A stretch of DNA of 64,000 nucleotides, from contig NZ_LQQP01000023.1 in the NCBI RefSeq assembly GCF_001619615.1, positions 62,001 through 126,000 of the forward strand, read 5' to 3'. Position 1 is the stretch's first letter. Every line of letters begins with the position of its first letter. The notes beneath the pieces are model-generated. The model was not told where the DNA came from, searched no databases, and saw only the letters and a list, made by a program, of their open reading frames with translations. The DNA comes from Microbacterium sp. T32 (GTDB taxonomy: Bacteria; Actinomycetota; Actinomycetes; Actinomycetales; Microbacteriaceae). Of this stretch, positions 8,239 to 15,582 are shown one piece after another. A program made the position numbers and the translations under genes.

Positions 8239-9387
8239 TCACGCGGCCGGTGCCGTGGGGTCGAGCGCCTTCGTGACGGCGAGCACGTCGGCGTACTGCG
8301 CGTCGATCGCTCCGCGCCGCGCGAGCGCATCGGCATCCGCCGCCTCCACCGCGGCCGCGCGGGCCTCCAGGTCGGCGTGACGGGCGTCGAGGTCGGCCAG
8401 GCGCGCGGCGAGCACCTCTTGCCACGTCCCGCTGTGCCGTACGCCGTCCGTCCCCCACCAGTCCTGGTGCCAGCCTCCACGTTCCGCCGGATCGAGGGCG
8501 TTGTACCGGTCGGCATCCTGTTGGTAGAGCTGCCGGTCGCTCTCGTAGATCGTCCGATCGTCATCGAGCTCTGCGCGGGCGATCATGGCATCCGCCTGCG
8601 CCTGGGCGAGGCCTTTGAGTGCGGCCTCGTACTCCGCGAAGAGACCGTCGACTGCTCCCTGCACGCGATGGTCCACGTCCACGAGGGCGGCGCGGTCGGT
8701 GAAGTACCGACCGTAGATGTCCTCCAGCGCGGGATCGAACCCTCCGTCCGGCCACGCCTGTGAACCGAGATACGCGAAGAGCTCGGTGTCGCGTGATTCC
8801 TCGTGGTCGCCGACCGACCAGTCGATCTGCCGACGTACCGGGTCGTCGGCCGGGATCCGGTCGAGGGCCGCGCCGACGAGAACGTGCACCCGCTCCCTGT
8901 CGCCGGGGCCGAGCCGATCGTAGGCGGCGTGCAGGAGCTCGTGCGTGAGCGTCGTCACGGCCGCATCCGCGACGCGCGGATCGGACGGGATGAACACGAA
9001 GATGCCCGCCAAGCCGTAGCACCCGGCCACGGCGTGGTCGTCCGCGGCATGCGCCACACCGCAAGACCGCTGGAGAGCGTCGCCCCGCTCGGAGATCGCG
9101 CCGACGCTCGTGAGGAGGTCACGCCCCTCGTCGGTGAGGAAGGCGTGGTCGGCGACCGCCGCGATGTCGGCGGGAAGGGTGCGCGGGCCGGTCTGGTCCT
9201 GCACCCACGCGACGACGGCACGATCCGCTCCCGTGCCGAGCAGGACGATGCCGCCGAGGACGACCGCGACGGCGACCACGATCGCGACCGTCCACAGGCG
9301 ACGCCGGCGGCGGTCCCGCGCGAGGGCGGCGAAGGGCCCCTCGACGGGTCGCGCCCGCCGAGGCGGCGGCTGCTCGAACAGGGTCAC
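8239..9387 (-). CDS. Membrane-anchored protein with HExxH motif, function unknown
   Basis: A 382-residue protein with a basic N-terminus, one membrane helix (about residues 32-53) and an external or cytosolic soluble part. TLTHELLHAAYDRL near 148-161 contains HELLH, the zinc-metallopeptidase signature, and a pair of Cys (RSCGV, AGCYG) flanks it at short distance. The C-terminal 120 residues are alanine-rich, charged and probably coiled-coil. I do not recognise a named family. A third zinc ligand is not obvious, though E or D residues after the helix (DHEESRDTELFAY) could serve. The GTG start follows TAGCGT by 6 bases, so it is leaderless. Confidence 0.75.
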   Translation of the reverse strand: MTLFEQPPPRRARPVEGPFAALARDRRRRRLWTVAIVVAVAVVLGGIVLLGTGADRAVVAWVQDQTGPRTLPADIAAVADHAFLTDEGRDLLTSVGAISERGDALQRSCGVAHAADDHAVAGCYGLAGIFVFIPSDPRVADAAVTTLTHELLHAAYDRLGPGDRERVHVLVGAALDRIPADDPVRRQIDWSVGDHEESRDTELFAYLGSQAWPDGGFDPALEDIYGRYFTDRAALVDVDHRVQGAVDGLFAEYEAALKGLAQAQADAMIARAELDDDRTIYESDRQLYQQDADRYNALDPAERGGWHQDWWGTDGVRHSGTWQEVLAARLADLDARHADLEARAAAVEAADADALARRGAIDAQYADVLAVTKALDPTAPAA

Positions 9388-9393
9388 GGGCGC

Positions 9394-9399
9394 ACGCTA
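9394..9399 (-). promoter_or_regulatory. -10 box of the HExxH protein gene
   Basis: TAGCGT on the minus strand, 6 bases before the GTG at 9387. Confidence 0.6.
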
Positions 9400-9501
9400 G
9401 ACCCGTCCGGCGAACGTGGGGAGGCGGCATCCTGAACAGTGCCCGTCACGCGGTCCGGGTCAACCCCCATCGGCCGAGGCGGAAGCGCGCGTGCGCGGTC
9501 C

Positions 9502-9507
9502 TATGGT
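9502..9507 (+). promoter_or_regulatory. -10 box of the lipid kinase gene
   Basis: TATGGT, 7 bases before the ATG at 9515; it supports that start over ATG 9503. Confidence 0.55.
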
Positions 9508-9514
9508 GGATGCC

Positions 9515-10795
9515 ATGGCCGACCCTCAAGAACCGCGCGACGACGCGGATTCCCCCGTCTCCCCCGAAGCCGAGAAGGACCGGGCGGCGTCGGAGGGCTC
9601 GCACGAGGACTTCCACGAGGCGACTCTGCGGCAGGAGGACGAGCCCGACACCGTCGTGACGGACGAGCCCGACCCCAAGGACGCGGCCGAGCCCGACGAC
9701 GTCATCCACCAGCCGGGCGACGTCGACCCCGATTCCTCGGAGGGCGCCTCCGGTGAGGCCAAGCGTGTCTCCCCCGAGGGAGACGACGCCCCGATCGACG
9801 CCGAACCGACCACGAAGAAGCGCGCGGCACTGGTCTACAACCCCACCAAGGTCGACCCCGAGGTGCTGCGCCCGCGGGTGAGCGAACTGTCCGCCGAGGC
9901 CGGCTGGGCCGAACCGCTGTTCTACGAGACGACCGTCGACGACCTGGGCGACATCGCGACCCGTGCCGCCATCGAGGAGGAGGTGGATGCCGTCCTCGTG
10001 GCCGGCGGCGACGGCACCGTCCGCGCCGTGGCCGAGGCTCTCACCTCGACCGGCATCCCGCTGACGATCGTCCCGAGCGGCACCGGAAACCTCCTCGCAC
10101 GCAACCTCAACCTGCCGCTGGACGACGCCGACGCGATGATCCGCGCGACGTTCGACGGGAAGGTGCTCGCGACCGACACCGGGATCGCACGGATCCGTCG
10201 TGCCGACGGCACCGTCGAAGAGCACGGCTTCGTCGTGATGGCCGGGATGGGCCTGGATGCCGCGATGATCCAGAACACGCGGCCCGAGCTGAAGAAGTCC
10301 GTCGGGTGGGTGGCCTACGTCGACGGCGCCGCGCGGTCGCTCGTCAATGCCAAGCCGTTCCGCGTCATGTACCAGCTCGACGGGCACGGGCACCGCCTGC
10401 ACTCCGCGAAAGTGCAGAGCGTACTGTTCGCCAACTGCGGCGCACTCCCCGGTGGCGTGGCGCTCATCCCGGGTGCGTCGATCGCCGATGGCATCCTGGA
10501 TGTCGCCGTCATCCAGCCCAGTGGCGTGTTCGGTTGGCTCGGCGTGTGGCGCAAGATCTGGTGGGACAACTCGGTGCTGCAGCGCTTCCGCGCCGGGCGT
10601 CGCGTGCTCGAACGCCGCCGTGACACGTCGGTGCGCTATCTCCGCGGATCCGGCATCGAGCTGGCGACCGCTCCTGCGCAACCGATCGAGCTCGACGGCG
10701 ACGAGTTCGGCGAGGCGACCCGCATCTACACGCGCATCATCGAGGGCGGCCTGACGGTCGCCCTCCCGGCCGGTCACGACACGTCCGCCCTCTAG
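9515..10795 (+). CDS. Diacylglycerol/lipid kinase family protein with acidic N-terminal extension
   Basis: A 426-residue lipid kinase of the DagK/YegS type, which phosphorylates diacylglycerol or related lipids at the membrane. The first 105 residues are rich in Asp, Glu and Pro and look disordered, an uncommon extension. The catalytic domain begins at KKRAALVYNP; the nucleotide-binding GGDGT lies near 165 and PSGTGNLLARNL near 186. Length without the extension (about 320) matches the family. The start is fixed by a TATGGT box 7 bases upstream. The following 200 bases to the photolyase gene hold repeats only. Confidence 0.88.
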   Translation: MADPQEPRDDADSPVSPEAEKDRAASEGSHEDFHEATLRQEDEPDTVVTDEPDPKDAAEPDDVIHQPGDVDPDSSEGASGEAKRVSPEGDDAPIDAEPTTKKRAALVYNPTKVDPEVLRPRVSELSAEAGWAEPLFYETTVDDLGDIATRAAIEEEVDAVLVAGGDGTVRAVAEALTSTGIPLTIVPSGTGNLLARNLNLPLDDADAMIRATFDGKVLATDTGIARIRRADGTVEEHGFVVMAGMGLDAAMIQNTRPELKKSVGWVAYVDGAARSLVNAKPFRVMYQLDGHGHRLHSAKVQSVLFANCGALPGGVALIPGASIADGILDVAVIQPSGVFGWLGVWRKIWWDNSVLQRFRAGRRVLERRRDTSVRYLRGSGIELATAPAQPIELDGDEFGEATRIYTRIIEGGLTVALPAGHDTSAL

Positions 10796-10800
10796 GGAGC

Positions 10801-10876
10801 CGAGCGCTCACGATCGGGTCGAGCGCTCACGAAGCGGCCGCCCCGAACGTGGGCGCTCGACCGGATCGTGGGCGGT
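10801..10876. repeat. REP-like palindrome, family A copy 2
   Basis: Two direct CGAGCGCTCACG units (10801-10812 and 10820-10831) face the inverted GGGCGCTCGACCGG and CGTGGGCG stretch at 10848-10874. The 18-mer CGTGGGCGCTCGACCGGA (10848-10865) is identical to 3914-3931. It lies between the lipid kinase stop and the photolyase promoter and can fold into a long hairpin. Confidence 0.6.
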
Positions 10877-10986
10877 GGGCGACCGGGCCGGGCCATGGCG
10901 TCGGGCGGCGACGCGGCACGGGGCCACGCCCGCGGCGGGGCCGGGCCGCGGCGTGTCAAGCCCGGCAGCGCGGAACGTCGGCTGGA

Positions 10987-10992
10987 TAGCGT
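10987..10992 (+). promoter_or_regulatory. -10 box of leaderless photolyase gene
   Basis: TAGCGT, 6 bases before the ATG at 10999. Confidence 0.65.
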
Positions 10993-10998
10993 CGCTGC

Positions 10999-12369
10999 AT
11001 GGCTTCTCCGTCCCTCGTATGGTTCCGTGACGACCTGCGGCTGACCGACCACCCGGCCCTCCGCGCGGCACTCGACCGCAGCGAGCCGGTGATCGCGCTG
11101 TACGTGCTCGACGAGGAGTCCGACGGCGTGCGCGAGATCGGCGGGGCCGCACGGTGGTGGTTGCACCACTCGCTGGCATCCCTCGCCCAGCGCCTGGAGG
11201 ATCGGGGATCGACGCTCGTGCTGCGCCGGGGACGCGCAGCCGATGTCCTGCCGGCCGTGGTGGACGAGACCGGGGCCGGGGCGGTGTTCTGGAACCGTCG
11301 CTACGGCGGCGCGGAGCGCGAGATCGACGCGGGCATCAAGGAGAAGCTGCGCGGCGACGACGTCACCGTCGCGTCGTTCGCGGCGAACCTGCTGTTCGAG
11401 CCGTGGACCGTGCGCACGGGCGCCGACAAGCCCTACGGGGTGTACACGCCGTTCCGTCGCGCGGTCGAGAAGATGCCGTCGCCCCGCGCGCCGCTCCCCG
11501 AGGCGCGCAAGGTCCCCGGCCCCTCGAAGGCACCGGAGTCCGACGACCTCGATGCGTGGAACCTGCTCCCGACGAAGCCCGACTGGGCCGGCGGCCTGCG
11601 CGAGACGTGGGAGCCGGGCGAGCCCGCCGCCCTGACGCGCGTGCGCGAGTTCCTCGACGACGACCTCGGCGACTACGCCTTCTCGCGCGACGCGTTCGCG
11701 GGCGGTGCGACCTCGAACCTGTCACCGCGGCTGCGCTGGGGCGAGATCAGCCCGTATCAGGTGTGGCACGCCACGCTCGAGCACCGAGGCTCCGGGAAGC
11801 ACGCCGAGTCGGCCACCGGGTTCCTGTCGGAACTCATCTGGCGCGAGTTCGCCTGGCACGTGCTGTTCCACTCCCCCGACCTCGCGACGAAGAACTGGCG
11901 CGAGCAGTACGACGCCTTCCCGTGGCCGCGACTGAACCGCGCACACCTGGAGACGTGGCAGCGGGGCGAGACCGGCATCGCCGTCGTGGATGCCGGGATG
12001 AAACAGCTCTGGCACACGGGGGTCATGCACAACCGCGTGCGCATGGTCACGGCATCCTTCCTCACCAAGAACCTGCTCATCGACTGGCGCCACGGCGAAC
12101 AGTGGTTCTGGGATTGCCTCGTCGACGCGGATGCCGCGAGCAACCCGTTCAACTGGCAGTGGGTCGCGGGATCCGGGGCGGATGCCGCCCCCTACTTCCG
12201 CGTGTTCAACCCGGAGACGCAGCGCGAGAAATTCGACCCGCACGACGAGTACATCCGCCGCTGGGCCCCGGAGCATCTCGACGGCGGCGCGCCCGAGCCG
12301 ATGGTCGACCTCAAGGAGACGCGCCAGCGCGCGCTGGACGCGTACGACAAGGTCCGGCACGGCGGCTGA
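10999..12369 (+). CDS. phr: Deoxyribodipyrimidine photolyase
   Basis: A 456-residue class I photolyase that repairs UV-induced cyclobutane dimers using FAD and light. The N-terminal antenna-binding domain opens with LVWFRDDLRLTDHPAL; the C-terminal FAD domain carries TGIAVVDAGMKQLWHTGVMH (near 325), the MVTASFLTKNL helix, and DADAASNPFNWQWVAGSG near 375, all classic photolyase signatures including the conserved Trp region of the electron-transfer chain. Full length. It starts without a leader 6 bases after TAGCGT and stands alone, ended by a strong hairpin. Confidence 0.96.
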   Translation: MASPSLVWFRDDLRLTDHPALRAALDRSEPVIALYVLDEESDGVREIGGAARWWLHHSLASLAQRLEDRGSTLVLRRGRAADVLPAVVDETGAGAVFWNRRYGGAEREIDAGIKEKLRGDDVTVASFAANLLFEPWTVRTGADKPYGVYTPFRRAVEKMPSPRAPLPEARKVPGPSKAPESDDLDAWNLLPTKPDWAGGLRETWEPGEPAALTRVREFLDDDLGDYAFSRDAFAGGATSNLSPRLRWGEISPYQVWHATLEHRGSGKHAESATGFLSELIWREFAWHVLFHSPDLATKNWREQYDAFPWPRLNRAHLETWQRGETGIAVVDAGMKQLWHTGVMHNRVRMVTASFLTKNLLIDWRHGEQWFWDCLVDADAASNPFNWQWVAGSGADAAPYFRVFNPETQREKFDPHDEYIRRWAPEHLDGGAPEPMVDLKETRQRALDAYDKVRHGG

Positions 12370-12383
12370 GCCCCGGACACGCC

Positions 12384-12413
12384 GAAGGGCGCCACTCGGA
12401 GGTGGCGCCCTTC
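12384..12413. terminator. Bidirectional terminator between photolyase and Gls24 genes
   Basis: A perfect 12-bp stem GAAGGGCGCCAC/GTGGCGCCCTTC with a 6-base loop lies between two convergent genes. Confidence 0.8.
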
Positions 12414-12425
12414 GTCAGGGGAACG

Positions 12426-12851
12426 TCAGTTGACGCGGGTCTCGGTGACCTCGTCCTCGTCGTCGTCGCCCGGGATGAAGACGTCCACGACGGTGACGTT
12501 GATCTCGGCGACCTTCATACCGACGAGCTCGGTGATGGCCTGGTGCACCGCGGCACGGACGTTGGCGGCCACGCGCTGCAGCTGCTCCGGGTAGTCGACC
12601 TGGATCGCGATGTCCGCGGCGACCTCGGTCTCGCCGACCTCGACGCTCACGCCCTGCGCGTAGTCCTTCGCGCCCACGGCCTGGCGGATGTTGCCGATGA
12701 CGCGAGCCGCGCCGCCGCCGAGCGCGTGCACGCCGGGGACCTCGGCCGCGGCGATGCCGGCGACCTTGGCGACGACGGCATCCACGATGACGGTCGAGCC
12801 GCCGTCCTTCGTGGCGGTGGCGGGGGTGGTGGTGGCGGTGTTCTCAGCCAT
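12426..12851 (-). CDS. Asp23/Gls24 family envelope stress protein
   Basis: A 141-residue member of the Asp23/Gls24 family, membrane-associated proteins linked to cell-envelope stress in Gram-positive bacteria. A Thr/Ala-rich leader (residues 1-18) precedes the conserved core beginning STVIVDAVVAKVAGIAAAEVPGV (quoted in part as AKVAGIAAAEVPGV) and continuing with the YPEQLQRVAANVRAAV helix near 95-110. An acidic tail ends the protein. The ATG has AAGGAA about 6 bases upstream. The next gene on the same strand encodes a small protein 123 bases upstream. Confidence 0.88.
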   Translation of the reverse strand: MAENTATTTPATATKDGGSTVIVDAVVAKVAGIAAAEVPGVHALGGGAARVIGNIRQAVGAKDYAQGVSVEVGETEVAADIAIQVDYPEQLQRVAANVRAAVHQAITELVGMKVAEINVTVVDVFIPGDDDEDEVTETRVN

Positions 12852-12974
12852 TGCGCTTTCCTTCCGTGAGTGCGGAACCCTGTGTTCCGCGAAGTCACAG
12901 TGGAGACGCGCTCGGGCCGGGATTCGTCACGAGGGAACGGCTGGGAGAACCCTGAGCGTCCGGGGATGCCGGTG

Positions 12975-13247
12975 TCACTCGTCGTAGAAGCCGCCGAAGG
13001 GGGTGTCTCCGTCGCCGCGGTCGTCTTCGGCGACGGTCTCGACCGAGAACGCCACGGACGTGTGCGGCGAGAACAACACGCTCACCTCGCTGTTCCCGAC
13101 GACGACGAACGAAGCGAACCTGCCGCCCTGCGCGACGGCCGTCTCGATCTCGGACTTCAGGGACGCGATGTCCTGTCCCTGCGCCAACGCGAAGACGGCG
13201 TCGTTGACGACCATCTGCGTGCGGATCATGGTCTTGCCCCCGTTCAT
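12975..13247 (-). CDS. Small protein of unknown function (90 aa)
   Basis: I do not recognise this 90-residue protein. It begins MNGGKTMIRTQMVVND, has a helix (SLKSEIETAVAQGG) and a strand-rich second half (ASFVVVGNSEVSVLFSP), and ends in an acidic tail with GFYDE. No signal peptide or membrane segment is seen. The ATG at 13247 follows a TAGCGT box by 7 bases and fits a leaderless start; ATG at 13229 with GGGGGC ahead of it is an alternative. It lies upstream of the Gls24 gene on the same strand, so the two may share a role in the envelope, which is only inference. Confidence 0.6.
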   Translation of the reverse strand: MNGGKTMIRTQMVVNDAVFALAQGQDIASLKSEIETAVAQGGRFASFVVVGNSEVSVLFSPHTSVAFSVETVAEDDRGDGDTPFGGFYDE

Positions 13248-13254
13248 GCCGGGC

Positions 13255-13260
13255 ACGCTA
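13255..13260 (-). promoter_or_regulatory. -10 box of the 90-aa protein gene
   Basis: TAGCGT on the minus strand, 7 bases before the ATG at 13247. Confidence 0.5.
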
Positions 13261-13304
13261 AGCCGGTGTGGAGAGACGGCAGAGGGGGTTGCGGTTCCGC
13301 CACC

Positions 13305-14405
13305 ATGCGGAATACTGCGTCACCGGCCGGCGTTGCCGTCGGGGTGAACGACGCGATCCCCTCCCTCTCCGTTCTCGACCTCGTCCCCGTGCGTGCAGGT
13401 CAAAGCAGCGCGCAGGCCGTCGCCGCGTCGCTCGACCTCGTCGAGCGGGCCGACCGTCTCGGCTACCGCCGCTACTGGTTCGCCGAGCACCACAACATGC
13501 CCGCGGTCGCCTCGACGACCCCGCCCGTCCTCATCGCGGCCGCCGCGTCCCGCACGGCGCGCATCCGCGTCGGCTCGGGCGGTGTGATGCTGCCCAACCA
13601 CTCGCCGCTCATCGTGGCCGAGCAGTTCGCGGCTCTCGAGGCCCTCGCCCCGGGGCGCATCGACCTCGGGATCGGGCGCGCGCCGGGCAGCGACCCGGTG
13701 ATCACGCAGCTCCTGCACCGCTCGGGTGCGACGAGCGACGTCTCCCGCTTCCCCGACCACGTGACCGACATCCTGGCGCTCACCTCGCCCGACGGCGCCA
13801 CCGTCCGGTTCACCTCCGGCACCGAGTACCAGGTGAAGGCGACGCCCGTGGCATCCGGGATTCCGCAGGTGTGGCTGCTCGGCTCCAGCGACTACTCCGC
13901 CCAGCTCGCCGCGTCGTACGGGCTCCCCTACGTCTTCGCGAACCACTTCGCCGGCGAGGGGCTCGAGCACGCACTGCGGCTGTACCGCGACCAGTTCCAG
14001 CCGAACGAATCCGGCGACGGTCCGCGCACGTTCGTCACGGCCAACGTCGTCGCCGCTCCCACCGCCGAGGAGGCGGAGGAGCGCGCTCTCCCGCAGCTGC
14101 GGATGATGGCGCGCCTGCGGACCAACCGCCCGCTCGTGCCGCTCGAGACGGTCGAGCAGGCGAAGGCCGACCCGTTCGACGCGATGGCGGAGTCGATCAT
14201 GGCATCCAGTCGCCAGAAGTGGTTCGTCGGCACGGGCGACGACGTGCGCGCTCAGCTCGCGGAGTTCGCGGCGCGGTACGACGTCGACGAGATCATGCTC
14301 TCGCCGGTCGCCGGAGCGTACGACGGCGAAGCGCTGGACGTCGCGGGCGGCCGCGCGCAGACGCTCGAGCTCGTCGCGGGGGTCGCGGCGTCCGTCGCCG
14401 CCTGA
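13305..14405 (+). CDS. Luciferase-like (LLM class) flavin-dependent oxidoreductase
   Basis: A 366-residue TIM-barrel oxidoreductase of the bacterial luciferase-like monooxygenase class that uses FMNH2 or F420. Family landmarks are LSVLDLVPVR at the first strand, GYRRYWFAEHHNMP near 60, GSGGVMLPNHSPL near 95 and GRIDLGIGRAPGSDP near 125. The close subgroup is usually annotated as MsnO8-like with unknown substrate. The N-terminus is ambiguous: ATG at 13305 gives 13 extra residues before the GTG at 13344, which matches family length better; neither has a good ribosome site. Confidence 0.85.
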   Translation: MRNTASPAGVAVGVNDAIPSLSVLDLVPVRAGQSSAQAVAASLDLVERADRLGYRRYWFAEHHNMPAVASTTPPVLIAAAASRTARIRVGSGGVMLPNHSPLIVAEQFAALEALAPGRIDLGIGRAPGSDPVITQLLHRSGATSDVSRFPDHVTDILALTSPDGATVRFTSGTEYQVKATPVASGIPQVWLLGSSDYSAQLAASYGLPYVFANHFAGEGLEHALRLYRDQFQPNESGDGPRTFVTANVVAAPTAEEAEERALPQLRMMARLRTNRPLVPLETVEQAKADPFDAMAESIMASSRQKWFVGTGDDVRAQLAEFAARYDVDEIMLSPVAGAYDGEALDVAGGRAQTLELVAGVAASVAA

Positions 14406-14412
14406 CGGCGGG

Positions 14413-15375
14413 TTACGCCTCGGGCTCGCCGCTCAGCAGGCCGCGCAGCCAGTCGCGCGCCTCGACGAACACGTCGTCGGAGTAGCGCTGCGGGTACCGC
14501 ACGATCGCGCGGTCGGCGCGCGCGTACGACCCCAGGAAGATCACCTTCGGGCTGAAACGGCGCAGGCCCAGCAGCGCGTCGGCCATGCGCTCGTCGTGCA
14601 CGTGTCCGTCGGCGTCGATCACGAAGCGGTAGCGCCCGAGGGCGTCGCCGATCGGACGGGATGCCAAGAGGCTGAGGTTGATGCCCCGCGTGGCGAACTG
14701 CTCGAGCAGCTCCAGCAGGGCGCCCGGGTGGTCCTCGGGCAGCTCGACGATGAGCGACGTCTTGTCGGCGCCGGTCGGCGGCGCGGGCGCGACGGTGCGG
14801 CTGACGAGGACGAAGCGCGTCACCGCGTTGGGGTTGTCGCCGATCCCCTCGGCGAGCACCTCGACCGTGTGATGGTCGACGATGCCGGGCGCCGCGATCG
14901 CGGCATCCGCCCCGCTCGATCCGTCCAGGACTCCGAGGGCGCTGGCGACGTTGCTCGAGGCCGGGAGGTGGGCGTGCGCGGGGATGTGCTCGCGCAGCCA
15001 GCGCAGGCACTGTCCGTACGCGACGGGGTGCGCGGACACGAGCGAGACGTCCTCGAGGGTGGTTCCCGGTCGACCGACGAGGACGAAGTTCACGGGGACG
15101 AGGTACTCGCCGATGATGCGGAGGCCGGGCACGGTCGCGAGCGCGTCCTGCGTGGTGGACACTCCCCCGTCGACGGAGTTCTCGATCGCGATCATCGCGG
15201 CATCCGATCGCCCCTCGACGACGTCGGCGAGCGCCTCCCCGACGTTGCGCACGGGGCGCCAGATCTGGTCGCGCGCCTCGGGCACCTGCGCCAGCGCGGC
15301 CTCGGTGAAGGTCCCGGCCGGACCGAGATAGCTGTAGGCACGGCGAACGGACGCGGAATCGGTGTCGGGCAGCAC
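14413..15375 (-). CDS. pheA: Prephenate dehydratase
   Basis: This 320-residue enzyme converts prephenate to phenylpyruvate in phenylalanine synthesis. The catalytic domain opens YSYLGPAGTFTEAAL, contains the conserved IAIENSVDGGV near 62-72, and the catalytic Thr region NPNAVTRFVLVSR near 181-193. The C-terminal ACT domain for phenylalanine feedback starts at TSLIVELPEDHPGALLELL near 207 and carries a variant ASRP in place of the common ESRP. The GTG start follows TAGGCT by 6 bases and is leaderless. It is convergent with the luciferase-like gene, 7 bases apart. Confidence 0.95.
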   Translation of the reverse strand: MLPDTDSASVRRAYSYLGPAGTFTEAALAQVPEARDQIWRPVRNVGEALADVVEGRSDAAMIAIENSVDGGVSTTQDALATVPGLRIIGEYLVPVNFVLVGRPGTTLEDVSLVSAHPVAYGQCLRWLREHIPAHAHLPASSNVASALGVLDGSSGADAAIAAPGIVDHHTVEVLAEGIGDNPNAVTRFVLVSRTVAPAPPTGADKTSLIVELPEDHPGALLELLEQFATRGINLSLLASRPIGDALGRYRFVIDADGHVHDERMADALLGLRRFSPKVIFLGSYARADRAIVRYPQRYSDDVFVEARDWLRGLLSGEPEA

Positions 15376-15381
15376 CGGCTC

Positions 15382-15387
15382 AGCCTA
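15382..15387 (-). promoter_or_regulatory. -10 box of leaderless pheA
   Basis: TAGGCT on the minus strand, 6 bases before the GTG at 15375. Confidence 0.6.
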
Positions 15388-15509
15388 GTCCTCCCGTTCG
15401 AGCGGGCCACGCGAGGGCTGCCACGGGGCGAATTTCGAGGTGAACAGAACCACCGGAATAGGGGGTCGCGGCGGCCCCGCAGGTTGCGGTGGTGTTGACA
15501 CGATGAACC

Positions 15510-15534
15510 GTGCCCGTCTGCCCGAGACGGGCAC
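15510..15534 (+). promoter_or_regulatory. Hairpin in the likely 5' leader of the GT2 gene
   Basis: GTGCCCGTCT (15510-15519) pairs perfectly with AGACGGGCAC (15525-15534) around GCCCG, 50 bases before the glycosyltransferase start. A TTGACA stands at 15495-15500 but has no -10 at the right distance. It may act in attenuation or stability. Confidence 0.4.
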
Positions 15535-15582
15535 ACCCGGCGCCGCGCGCTTCAGCACCGCGCGAGCAAGGAGCCCGATCCG

